In this document: positions 1-7,415 of the stretch, piece by piece
How positions within the stretch are numbered: position 1 is the stretch's first letter
Layout of the letters: every line of letters begins with the position of its first letter
Source: CANJBX01 sp041487815
GTDB lineage: Bacteria > Pseudomonadota > Alphaproteobacteria > Rhizobiales > Xanthobacteraceae
Direction of reading: 5' to 3'
NCBI GenBank assembly: GCA_041487815.1
Contig: JBGPOB010000031.1
Span: forward strand, 1 to 17,748
Length of the DNA: 17,748 nucleotides
Made by a program: the position numbers and the translations under genes
Notes under the pieces: generated by a model
What the model was told of the DNA's origin: nothing
The model's input: only the letters and a program-made list of their open reading frames with translations
Databases searched by the model: none

Positions 1-687
1 CAATCGAACAATCGCGGCGCGCAGATCGACGATACCGGCGCCGCTGCGCGCGGATGTGACCAGCACGTGCGGAAACGCGGCAGCGCGGCTGCCAAGCGCG
101 GTTTCGATCGCTGCAACTGCGGCAGCCAGCTCGGGGGGCTCAACCCGGTCGGCCTTGGTCACCACGATCTGGTAGCTTACCGCGGCTTGATCGAGCGTTT
201 GCAGGATGTCGGTATCGACTTCCGACAAACCGCGGCGCGCATCGACGAGCACATAGACGCGCGCGAGGCTGGCGCGCCCGCGCAGAAAATCGTGAATCAG
301 CGCGGTCCAATCCGCGACCTTGGTCTTGGGTGCCTTGGCGTAACCATAACCCGGCATATCAACCAGCGTGAGTGCGCGCTCAGCAAAAGCGGTCACCGGT
401 CTTGCGCCCGAACGCGCGCCAACACCCAAAGAAGCGCCCGCGGCGGAAAAGAATATCAATTCCTGCGTGCGGCCGGGCGTATGCGACGTCCGCGCTAGCG
501 CGTTCTGATTCGTGAGCGCGTTAATGAGGCTTGACTTGCCGACGTTGGAGCGTCCGGCGAACGCAATCTCCACGCCATGCATCCCCGGCAATGACGCGAG
601 CGAAGACGCCGCCGATACAAAGCGCCAGTCGGACGCGAACAGCTTTCGGCCAGCCTCGATTTCGCCGGGTGTGAAGTCGCCTGACAT
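1..687 (-). CDS. engB: Ribosome-assembly GTPase EngB/YihA (YsxC), C-terminus cut by window edge
   Basis: TRAFAC-class GTPase that in other bacteria acts in the cytoplasm on late 50S ribosomal subunit assembly. Reading from the ATG at 687 gives 229 codons open to the left edge, so the last residues are missing. All G motifs are visible: G1 GRSNVGKS (residues 45-52), the G2 threonine in GRTQ (about 74), G3 DMPGYGYAK (110-118), G4 TKAD (177-180) and G5 TSA (211-213). The stretch between G2 and G3 is longer than in E. coli YihA, by about 20 residues rich in Ala, Gly and Arg. It is the fourth gene of the rpmH-rnpA-yidC operon, 157 bases after yidC. argB often follows in this group and would lie outside the window. 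No strong ribosome-binding site is visible before the ATG. The identification is secure. Confidence 0.95.
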   Translation of the reverse strand, partial: MSGDFTPGEIEAGRKLFASDWRFVSAASSLASLPGMHGVEIAFAGRSNVGKSSLINALTNQNALARTSHTPGRTQELIFFSAAGASLGVGARSGARPVTAFAERALTLVDMPGYGYAKAPKTKVADWTALIHDFLRGRASLARVYVLVDARRGLSEVDTDILQTLDQAAVSYQIVVTKADRVEPPELAAAVAAIETALGSRAAAFPHVLVTSARSGAGIVDLRAAIVRL

Positions 688-705
688 GATCAATCATCAA
701 CTCGT

Positions 706-748
706 CATCACCGGGCCGACGCGCGGAGCGCGGCGAGTCCCGGTGACC
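706..748. repeat. Palindromic intergenic repeat (REP-like), distal copy before engB
   Basis: The arms TCACCGGG (708-715) and CCCGGTGA (739-746) are perfect inverted complements. They enclose a 23-base GC-rich interior in which GCCG (715-718) can pair with CGGC (731-734). The CACCGGG/CCCGGTG core resembles short palindromes scattered through Bradyrhizobium-like genomes (recall, not a search). In the yidC-engB transcript it would form a stable hairpin just ahead of the engB start. Confidence 0.55.
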
Positions 749-785
749 CCGCTCATGTTGGCACTAGCTTGCGTCCCTTATCGGG

Positions 786-808
786 ATGGCCGGGACAAGC
801 CCGGCCAT
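786..808. repeat. Perfect 9-bp palindrome (REP-like), proximal to the yidC stop
   Basis: The arms ATGGCCGGG (786-794) and CCCGGCCAT (800-808) are perfectly complementary around the loop ACAAG. This matches a very common Hyphomicrobiales intergenic palindrome with the core GGCCGGGACAAGCCCGGCC (recall). It lies 37 bases after the yidC stop in the direction of transcription. There is no T-run, so it is more likely an RNA-stabilising or attenuating hairpin than a classical terminator. Confidence 0.65.
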
Positions 809-844
809 GACGAAGGAAACTGCATCAAGGTACTAAGATACTCT

Positions 845-2746
845 TTAAGTCTTCGCCCCGGATTTTACGAATAGCGATTTGATCTTCTCGAACAGCGTTC
901 CAAATTGTTTGAATAACGGTTTGATATTGTCCCATAGCTCGATCTTGGCGCCGTTGCGGCTCATGATCACCGACTGCTGAAGCACCGACAACGTATTGTT
1001 CCAGGCCCAATAGATCACCAGCCCCGCGGAGAAGCTCGACAGCATGAAGGTGAAGATGACCGGCATCCAGTCGAAGATCATCTTTTGCGTCGGGTCCGGC
1101 GGCGCCGGGTTGAGCTTCATCTGGAACCACATCGTCACGCCCATGATCAGCGGCCACACGCCGAGCATCAGGTAGGGGCCAAAAAGAGGAACTTGCGACG
1201 GATCGAACGCGATCAGCCCGAACAGGTTGAAGACCGTGGTCGGATCGGGCGCGGATAGATCCTTGCTCCAGCCAAAGAACGGCGCATGGCGCATTTCGAT
1301 CGTGACGAACAGCACCTTGTAGAGCGCGAAGAATACCGGAATCTGGATCACGATCGGCAGGCAGCCGGCCACCGGATTGATCTTCTCCTTCTTGTAAAGC
1401 TCCATCATCTCCTGTTGCTGGCGCACCTTGTCGTCGGGAAAGCGCTCGCGCATCGCCTGCATCTGCGGCTGAATTTTCTTCATCTTCGCCATCGACGCAT
1501 ATGACTTGTTGGCGAGCGGGAAAAACACAAATTTGATGACAACGGTAACGATCAGAATCGCGAGGCCGAAATTGCCGACCAGCCGGTAGAAATAGTCGAT
1601 GGCCCAGAACATCGGCTTGGTGATGAAGTAGAACCAACCCCAGTCGATCATCAGCTCAAAGCGGTTGAGACCCAGCGCCTTGTCGTATCCATCGATGACG
1701 GCGACTTCCTTGGCGCCGGCAAAGAGCCGGCCGTTCGCGCTTCCCGTCGCGCCAGGCGCGATCGTTTGAGCGTCGAGCAGATAGTCGGTCTGGTAGGTCT
1801 TGGTGTTGCCGATGGCACCGGCGCTGAAATGGGCATCGACGCGAGCGGTGGCGTCGGGCAGCAGCGTGGCGGCAAAGTATTTATCGGTAATGCCCATCCA
1901 TGCATTGGTCACGCTGAAAGTCTGTGTCTTCTCCTCTTCGATCTTCTTGTAGGTGACTTCCTGCAGGCTCTTTTCACCAAGCACGCCGATCAGCCCTTCA
2001 TGGAGGATGTAATAGCCAAGCGTCGGCGGCGTGCCATGACGGGAAATCAAACCATAGGGATAGAGTGTCACCGGCGTTTCGCCGTTGTTGGTCACGCTGT
2101 CCTTGACGGTAAAAAGGTATTTGTCGTCGACCGCGATCGTGCGCCGGAACACGAGACCCTCGCCATTATCGTAGCTCAGCGTCACCGGACGATTGAATGC
2201 AAGCATATCGCCGCCCGTGTGGCGCCATTCGGTGTCGGCTGTCGGCACCTTGGCCTTCGTCCCTGAGGCGACGACCCATCCGAATTCGGCGTAGAATGGA
2301 TGTTGCGTGCTCGAGGGCGACAGCAACAGGATCGCGGGTGATTTGGGGTCGACCGTTTCGCGAAACTGGGTCAGCGACAGGTCGTCGATGCGCGCTCCCT
2401 TGAGCGCGATTGAGCCTTTCAGGCGCGGCGTTTCGATGACGACGTGCGGGCGCGCGGCAACAACCGCTTCGCGCGCCGCGGGACTCGAAGGCGACGCCGC
2501 GCCGGGCGCAGCAGGCGCCGAGGGCACGCCGGGGGCAGCGTTTTGCGACAACGGTTGCGATGGTTGTGATGGAGTTTGCGCGGCACCGCTCGGCGCGCCC
2601 GGTGTGGAAGGCTGCTGCTGGGCCTGCTGTTGCTGCTGCGCCTGCTTCTGCTTTTCCATTTGCGGAATGCCGAAGAAATATTGCCAGCCGATCAGCAGCA
2701 GCGCCGACAGCGCAATGGCGAGGATGGTGTTTTTGTGGTCGTTCAT
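845..2746 (-). CDS. yidC: Membrane protein insertase YidC
   Basis: Oxa1-family insertase that places membrane proteins into the inner membrane, alone or with SecYEG. The 633-residue protein starts with a transmembrane anchor (residues 7-25). A Gln/Pro/Ala-rich linker (about 32-95) and the large periplasmic P1 domain (about 100-370) follow. The five-helix Oxa1 core spans about 385-595, with the cytoplasmic coiled-coil hairpin around the MAKMKKIQPQMQAMRERF segment. The charged groove residue that is Arg366 in E. coli aligns with Lys405 here, a conservative swap. The C-terminal tail is basic and helical, suitable for ribosome contact. The ATG overlaps the rnpA stop by four bases (ATGA), implying coupled translation. 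Length and architecture are normal for a Gram-negative YidC. Confidence 0.98.
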   Translation of the reverse strand: MNDHKNTILAIALSALLLIGWQYFFGIPQMEKQKQAQQQQQAQQQPSTPGAPSGAAQTPSQPSQPLSQNAAPGVPSAPAAPGAASPSSPAAREAVVAARPHVVIETPRLKGSIALKGARIDDLSLTQFRETVDPKSPAILLLSPSSTQHPFYAEFGWVVASGTKAKVPTADTEWRHTGGDMLAFNRPVTLSYDNGEGLVFRRTIAVDDKYLFTVKDSVTNNGETPVTLYPYGLISRHGTPPTLGYYILHEGLIGVLGEKSLQEVTYKKIEEEKTQTFSVTNAWMGITDKYFAATLLPDATARVDAHFSAGAIGNTKTYQTDYLLDAQTIAPGATGSANGRLFAGAKEVAVIDGYDKALGLNRFELMIDWGWFYFITKPMFWAIDYFYRLVGNFGLAILIVTVVIKFVFFPLANKSYASMAKMKKIQPQMQAMRERFPDDKVRQQQEMMELYKKEKINPVAGCLPIVIQIPVFFALYKVLFVTIEMRHAPFFGWSKDLSAPDPTTVFNLFGLIAFDPSQVPLFGPYLMLGVWPLIMGVTMWFQMKLNPAPPDPTQKMIFDWMPVIFTFMLSSFSAGLVIYWAWNNTLSVLQQSVIMSRNGAKIELWDNIKPLFKQFGTLFEKIKSLFVKSGAKT

Positions 2747-3090
2747 GATGCCGTCTGAATTGGTGGAACCCGGGTCAAGCGCCCAAGCGCGCCCGACAGG
2801 TCGGCGGCCAGTCGCTCGAATGACAACTTCAGCGCGGCGCGGCGGCCGACCAATACATAGTCATGCCCGGGTACAATGCACCCCGGCGCAACTTGCCTCA
2901 CAACTTCGCGCAGGCGCCGTCGCACACGATTTCGCACAACTGCGTCTCCGACCTTTTTTGACACCGTGAAGCCGACGCGCGGCGGGCGCTGATCGCCACG
3001 CGCGCGCGACTGCAGCACAAAGCCCGCGGCGTGAAATTTGGCGCCCGTGGCGGCGGCGAGAAAATCCGCGCGTTGCTTTAATCGCTCCAT
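2743..3090 (-). CDS. rnpA: Ribonuclease P protein component
   Basis: Small basic subunit that assists the RNase P RNA in cleaving 5' leaders from tRNA precursors. From the ATG at 3090 the product is 115 residues, normal for the family. The signature basic helix AVVRNRVRRRLREVVR is at residues 50-65, preceded by the substrate-binding strand RVGFTVSKKVG (38-48). The reading frame stays open upstream through rpmH in another phase, but no family-like sequence precedes MERLKQRADF, so this ATG is preferred. It lies 26 bases after the rpmH stop and overlaps yidC by four bases, so rpmH, rnpA and yidC are clearly one transcript. The usual yidD gene is absent between rnpA and yidC. Confidence 0.96.
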   Translation of the reverse strand: MERLKQRADFLAAATGAKFHAAGFVLQSRARGDQRPPRVGFTVSKKVGDAVVRNRVRRRLREVVRQVAPGCIVPGHDYVLVGRRAALKLSFERLAADLSGALGRLTRVPPIQTAS

Positions 3091-3116
3091 GACGACGACC
3101 GCGGCGCCGCGGCCGG

Positions 3117-3251
3117 TCAGGCGCTCAGCCGCTTGCGGCCGCGCGCACGACGCGCGCTGAGCACCCTGCGGCCGCCCTTGGTCGCCATGCGGGCGCGGAA
3201 ACCGTGACGGCGCTTGCGCACAAGCTTGCTCGGCTGATAGGTCCGTTTCAC
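3117..3251 (-). CDS. rpmH: 50S ribosomal protein L34 (GTG start)
   Basis: L34 is a 44-residue, very basic protein of the large ribosomal subunit. The translation begins MKRTYQPSKLVRKRRHGFRA and ends GRKRLSA, matching the L34 family over its whole length. The start codon is GTG at 3251. A GGAG-type ribosome-binding site lies about eight bases upstream, and no in-frame ATG could give the conserved N-terminus. It is the first gene of the rpmH-rnpA-yidC-engB operon and sits about 108 bases downstream of the predicted transcription start. Confidence 0.97.
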   Translation of the reverse strand: MKRTYQPSKLVRKRRHGFRARMATKGGRRVLSARRARGRKRLSA

Positions 3252-3365
3252 GGCGGTCTCCGTTCCTCAGAATGCTGATTACGGCCCCGTTGACCGCGGC
3301 GCTATCACCGCAATCGAGGGCGTTGTACCCAAATATTGGCGACGCCGCCTGCGCGGGCAACGCGG

Positions 3366-3394
3366 CTTATACGGGAGCCTCTTTTGCGCGTCAA
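3366..3394 (-). promoter_or_regulatory. Sigma70-type promoter of the rpmH operon
   Basis: On the minus strand TTGACG (3394-3389) is followed after exactly 17 bases by TATAAG (3371-3366). Both hexamers match the housekeeping consensus at five of six positions. Transcription would start near 3359, giving a leader of about 108 bases before rpmH. Position and orientation fit a strong housekeeping operon. Confidence 0.8.
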
Positions 3395-3510
3395 TGCAAC
3401 CGGGCATCGGCCGCAAGCGACGTAAAAATCGGCGTTTTTCGGTTTCACGGGCGCATAAATTCACGTTGAGCAGGCTTCGCGGCGCCAGCGCGTGCTGTAT
3501 AGGATGGGCG

Positions 3511-4317
3511 ATGCCCTCCACGGCCGATCAACGCCGTCCCTACGTCAGCGCCGCGCCCAGATCGCGATGGCGGCGGATCGTGCCGCTTGTTGCGCTCGCG
3601 CTTGCGATGGCGATTGTTTTTGCCACCGGGCTGCACCGCGAGTTCTCGTTTGAGGCGCTCGTGCGTCACCGCGCCACAATTGACGCATTCGTTGTGGGAA
3701 ACGGACCCCGAGCCATCGCGGTTTACGTCGCAATCTACGTTGCTGCGACCGCGCTATCGATCCCGGGCGCGGCCATCCTGTCGGTGGCGGGCGGACTGTT
3801 ATTCGGCGCCGCCCTCGGCGGGATGGCAGCCATCGCCGGGGCAACCGTCGGCGGAACATTCATCTTTCTCGTGGCGCGCAGCGCAATCGGCGAATGGCTC
3901 GCGCGCAGGGCCGGTCCACAGGTCGCGGGCATGCTGGCGGGCTTTCGGGCCGACGCGTTCAGCTACTTGTTGTTCCTTCGGCTGGTGCCGCTATTTCCGT
4001 TCTGGCTGGTGAATCTGGTCGCCGCGATTGCCGGCATGGAACTGGGATCCTTCGTGGCCGCCACCGTGATTGGCATGATTCCGGCGACGTTCGCGTTCGC
4101 ATTTTTCGGCGCCGGCGTTGACAGCCTCTTTGCCGCGCAAGAGGCGGCCTACAGGGCCTGCATTGCCGAAGGCAAGCCCGGCTGCCGGCTTGATTTCGAT
4201 GTGTCGGCGGCGGCGACGCCGCAACTGATTGCCGCCTTCGTCGCACTCGGGGTTGTCGCGCTTGCGCCTGTCGTCGTAAAGCGCATGCGCGCGAAGCGGC
4301 AACGGACGGCGGACTAG
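3511..4317 (+). CDS. TVP38/TMEM64 family (VTT-domain) inner-membrane protein
   Basis: Polytopic membrane protein of the VTT/DedA-like superfamily, whose members are linked to lipid scrambling, membrane homeostasis or ion and metabolite transport; the substrate here is unknown. The 268-residue product has a first membrane helix at about 23-42 after a basic N-terminus. The family's re-entrant motif appears as SIPGAAILSVAGGLLFG, and a second conserved block as FLRLVPLFPFWLVNLVAAIAG-like residues split over helices. A last helix precedes a basic cytoplasmic tail. A loop near 218-227 carries two cysteines eight residues apart (ACIAEGKPGC) that could form a disulfide. The ATG at 3511 is preferred over one at 3394 because AGGATGGG precedes it and the extra 39 residues look non-coding. 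The flavoprotein gene starts 5 bases after its stop. Confidence 0.88.
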   Translation: MPSTADQRRPYVSAAPRSRWRRIVPLVALALAMAIVFATGLHREFSFEALVRHRATIDAFVVGNGPRAIAVYVAIYVAATALSIPGAAILSVAGGLLFGAALGGMAAIAGATVGGTFIFLVARSAIGEWLARRAGPQVAGMLAGFRADAFSYLLFLRLVPLFPFWLVNLVAAIAGMELGSFVAATVIGMIPATFAFAFFGAGVDSLFAAQEAAYRACIAEGKPGCRLDFDVSAAATPQLIAAFVALGVVALAPVVVKRMRAKRQRTAD

Positions 4318-4322
4318 CTCAA

Positions 4323-5768
4323 ATGGCCAACGCTCTCACACCCGACATCTGCGTTATCGGCGCCGGGGCCGGCGGGCTGTCGATGGCGGCGGCGGCGGCC
4401 GCATTCGGCGTACCGGTGGTTCTGGTGGAGCAGGCCAAGATGGGCGGCGAATGCCTGAACACCGGGTGCGTCCCCTCGAAGGCCCTGCTGGCGGCGGCCA
4501 AGCGCTTCTCCAAACTTAATGCGCTGCCGAACTATGGCATCGCCATCGACGATGCGCGCATCGATTTCACGAAAGTACGCACGCACATGCAGGACGTGAT
4601 CGCAGCGATCGCGCCCAACGACTCGCGCGAACGATTTACCGGTCTCGGTGTGCGGGTGCTTGCCGGCTCGGCACGGTTTACCGCTCGCGATACGGTCGTG
4701 GTCGGCGATGAGGTTACCATCAAAGCCCGACGCTTCGTCATCGCGACCGGTTCGTCACCGGCATTTCCGCTGATGCCGGGCCTCGACACGGTCGCGTATC
4801 TGACCAACGAAACCATCTTCGATGTCGAACACTTGCCCACACACTTGATCGTCATCGGCGCCGGCCCCGTCGGCATCGAGCTTGCGCAGGCGTTTCGTCG
4901 GTTTGGTGCCGCGGTGACCGTGATCGAATCTCGGCGGCCGCTCGGCGGCGAAGATGCAGAGTGCGTGGACACGGTGCTGGCATCGCTGGCGGCGGACGGC
5001 GTTGTCGTTCGTTCAGGCGCGACCGTTCGGCAGGTCGCAAAAAATAGCGCGGCGCCGAATGATGTCTCCCGGGTTCAAGTCACCGTCGAAACATCGAGCG
5101 GAACCGAGATGATCGAAGGTAGCCATCTGCTGGTTGCTGTCGGCCGCAGACCCAACATCGACAGCCTTGATCTCAAAGCGGCGGGCGTGAAGTACAATGC
5201 CAACGGCGTCATCGTCGACCGCCGGCTGCGGACCTCCAACAGACGTATTTTCGCCGTCGGCGATGTGACGGGCGGGCCGCGATACACCCATACCGCCAGC
5301 TATCACGCCGGCATCGTCGTCCGGAATGCGTTGTTTCGTTGGCCGGCCAAGGTTAATCACGGCACCATACCGCGCGTGACCTTCACCGAGCCGGAACTTG
5401 CCCATGTCGGCATGACCGAGGATGACGCGCGCAAAGGTAAACGCAAGTTTCGCGTCCTGCGCTGGGCCTACTACGACAACGACCGCGCTCAGTGCGAGCG
5501 CGATACCCGCGGACATATTAAGATCCTTACCGACCGGCGCGGCGGACTTCTCGGCGTCACAATCGTCGGCGAGAATGCGGGCGAGATCATCACCACGTGG
5601 ACGCTGGCGATCACGAACGGGCTCAATATTCGCAGCATGGCGGAGATCGTGGTGCCCTATCCGACCATCGCGGAGATTGGAAAACGCGCGGCGATGACCT
5701 ATTTTACGCCCAGTTTGACGCGCCCATTGCTGAGGCGCATCATAGGGCTATCGCGATGGTTAGGCTGA
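4323..5768 (+). CDS. Mercuric-reductase-like FAD/NAD(P) disulfide oxidoreductase
   Basis: Class I pyridine nucleotide-disulfide oxidoreductase of 481 residues. It has an N-terminal FAD motif GAGAGG (13-18) and the redox-active pair in GGECLNTGC (Cys44, Cys49). A second nucleotide-binding motif GAGPVGIE follows, then a third FAD segment with RIFAVGDVTG, and a C-terminal dimerisation domain. The position that carries the catalytic His of lipoamide and glutathione reductases (HPT...E) reads PYPTIAE with Tyr446, as in the PY-T motif of mercuric reductases. The MerA vicinal C-terminal cysteines and the HMA domain are both missing, so mercury reduction is doubtful. The gene sits 5 bases after the VTT membrane protein. 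Fused VTT-oxidoreductase proteins are known in other bacteria, so the two products probably work together, perhaps passing electrons at the membrane (inference). Confidence 0.88.
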   Translation: MANALTPDICVIGAGAGGLSMAAAAAAFGVPVVLVEQAKMGGECLNTGCVPSKALLAAAKRFSKLNALPNYGIAIDDARIDFTKVRTHMQDVIAAIAPNDSRERFTGLGVRVLAGSARFTARDTVVVGDEVTIKARRFVIATGSSPAFPLMPGLDTVAYLTNETIFDVEHLPTHLIVIGAGPVGIELAQAFRRFGAAVTVIESRRPLGGEDAECVDTVLASLAADGVVVRSGATVRQVAKNSAAPNDVSRVQVTVETSSGTEMIEGSHLLVAVGRRPNIDSLDLKAAGVKYNANGVIVDRRLRTSNRRIFAVGDVTGGPRYTHTASYHAGIVVRNALFRWPAKVNHGTIPRVTFTEPELAHVGMTEDDARKGKRKFRVLRWAYYDNDRAQCERDTRGHIKILTDRRGGLLGVTIVGENAGEIITTWTLAITNGLNIRSMAEIVVPYPTIAEIGKRAAMTYFTPSLTRPLLRRIIGLSRWLG

Positions 5769-5835
5769 ACAATCCGCCGATGAACCCGTTCAAGCCCGCC
5801 GCGATAGGCATGGCGGCCGAGGTCGAAGCGTCATC

Positions 5836-7326
5836 GTGAACCCGACACCAACCGACGATAATTCAGTATCCGATAATTCGTTGCCTCGCAGCGGGCGCAG
5901 CCGGATCGGCTTGTCCGCCAAACTTCTGTTGCTGACGACGCTGTTCGTGATGATCGCGGAAATTTTGATCTACGTTCCCTCAATCGCCAATTTCCGCATC
6001 ATGTGGCTCACCGACCGGCTCGCCGCCGCGCACACCGCCGCACTCGTGCTCGACGCCGCGCCGAGCGGCATGGTGCCGGAAAGCCTTGCGCAGCAGATTC
6101 TCGACAGCATCGGCGCCAAGGCGGTGGTCCTCAAGATGGGCCAGCAGCGCCGCCTGCTGGCGCGCAGCGATTTTTCCGCCGACCAGGTCGACCAGGATGT
6201 CGATGTGCGCGATGTTTCCGCCTATCGCGCTATCGTCGACGCGTTCGGAGTTCTGTTCATAAGCAAGGGCACCGATCTGGTGCGCGCCGTCGGACCGGCG
6301 CCGCGCGGCGGTGAGTTCGTCGAAATCGTGGTCGAGGAAGGTCCGCTGGGCGAGGCGATGTGGCGTTACTCGCGCAACATTCTCTTGTTGTCGCTCGCGA
6401 TCTCGGTGTTCACCGCCACGCTCGTCTACCTGGCGCTGCATCTGATGTTCGTGCGGCCGATGAACCGTATCACGCGCAACATGACGGAGTTCCGCCGCGA
6501 CCCGGAAAATCCGGCGCGCATCATCGCGCCGTCGGCGCGGCGCGATGAAATCGGCATCGCGCAACGCGAATTGTCCGAAATGCAGCATGACCTCGTGTCG
6601 ATGCTGCAGCAGAAGAACCGGCTTGCCGCGCTCGGGCTTGCGGTATCCAAGATCAATCACGACCTGCGCAACCTGCTCGCATCCGCGCAGCTTTTTTCCG
6701 ATCGCCTGTCGGCGCTGCCCGACCCCAAGGTACAGCAGTTCGCGCCCAAGCTGATGCGCTCGCTCGAACGCGCGATCGCGTTCTGCCAATCGACGCTGTC
6801 CTATGGAGCGGCGCAGGAAGCACCGCCGGATCGTAAGCCGGTGACCTTCGATGCGCTGGTCGAAGAGGTCCGCGAGTCCCTCGACGTGCAGCCGGAAAGC
6901 GGCATTCGCTGGATTTATTCGATCGAGCGCGGCCTGACGATCGACGCCGACCGCGATCAAATGCTGCGCGTCCTGATCAACGTCGCGCGCAATGCGATGC
7001 AGGCGCTGGAATCGCGCGCGCCGAACGAGCCCTCGCGCGACCAGATCCGCATCACCGGCCGGCGCGAGGGCGCCGTCGCCGTGATTGAAATCTCCGATAC
7101 CGGTCCCGGTCTGACGGAGAAAGCGCGCATGCATTTGTTCGAAGCGTTCCAGGCGTCCTCCCGCACCGGCGGCACCGGTCTCGGACTTGCCATCGCCGCC
7201 GAACTCGTGCGCGCCCACAGCGGCGAGATCAGGCTGGTGGACGGTACCATTGGCGCAACTTTCCGGATCACCATCCCCGACCGCGCCGTCGACCTCAACG
7301 CATGGCGCAGCGCACTTTCCGGTTGA
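5836..7326 (+). CDS. Orphan membrane sensor histidine kinase
   Basis: Two-component sensor kinase of 496 residues starting at GTG (5836), with GAGG about 13 bases upstream. A first membrane helix lies at about 27-50. A periplasmic sensor of roughly 125 residues follows, with no recognised fold, and then a second helix (about 181-206). Next come a HAMP-like segment (about 207-260) and an H-box with phosphoacceptor His275 in KINHDLRN. The ATPase domain shows an N-box NVARNAMQ with Asn386, G1 DTGPGL (421-426) and G2 GGTGLGL (445-451). It should autophosphorylate and pass phosphate to a response regulator, but none is encoded nearby, so partner and signal are unknown. It follows the flavoprotein gene by 67 bases and may be cotranscribed with it. 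Confidence 0.92.
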   Translation: MNPTPTDDNSVSDNSLPRSGRSRIGLSAKLLLLTTLFVMIAEILIYVPSIANFRIMWLTDRLAAAHTAALVLDAAPSGMVPESLAQQILDSIGAKAVVLKMGQQRRLLARSDFSADQVDQDVDVRDVSAYRAIVDAFGVLFISKGTDLVRAVGPAPRGGEFVEIVVEEGPLGEAMWRYSRNILLLSLAISVFTATLVYLALHLMFVRPMNRITRNMTEFRRDPENPARIIAPSARRDEIGIAQRELSEMQHDLVSMLQQKNRLAALGLAVSKINHDLRNLLASAQLFSDRLSALPDPKVQQFAPKLMRSLERAIAFCQSTLSYGAAQEAPPDRKPVTFDALVEEVRESLDVQPESGIRWIYSIERGLTIDADRDQMLRVLINVARNAMQALESRAPNEPSRDQIRITGRREGAVAVIEISDTGPGLTEKARMHLFEAFQASSRTGGTGLGLAIAAELVRAHSGEIRLVDGTIGATFRITIPDRAVDLNAWRSALSG

Positions 7327-7357
7327 GCGGACCGGCCGCCCGAGCGTCGAATTATCT

Positions 7358-7385
7358 TTGGCGCTGCGCGCGCGGCGGCTATCAT
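7358..7385 (+). promoter_or_regulatory. Possible sigma70-type promoter for the SBP operon
   Basis: TTGGCG (7358-7363) is separated by 16 bases from TATCAT (7380-7385), which matches the -10 consensus at five of six positions. A start near 7392 would give a leader of about 24 bases containing the GGGGGGAG ribosome-binding site. This is read by eye and the -35 box is weak. Confidence 0.4.
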
Positions 7386-7415
7386 TTCTTCGGGCTGGAA
7401 CCTGGGGGGAGCGTC

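Noticed and set aside
825..1637. 270-codon minus-strand frame
   Set aside because: Out-of-phase shadow inside yidC.
5756..5839. 27-residue frame with LNNPPMNPF overlapping the kinase start
   Set aside because: It resembles an enoyl-CoA hydratase N-terminus only over a few residues and is too short; likely chance.
5980..7218. 412-codon minus-strand frame
   Set aside because: Antisense to the histidine kinase, whose H, N and G boxes are all in the sense frame; composition is shadow-like.
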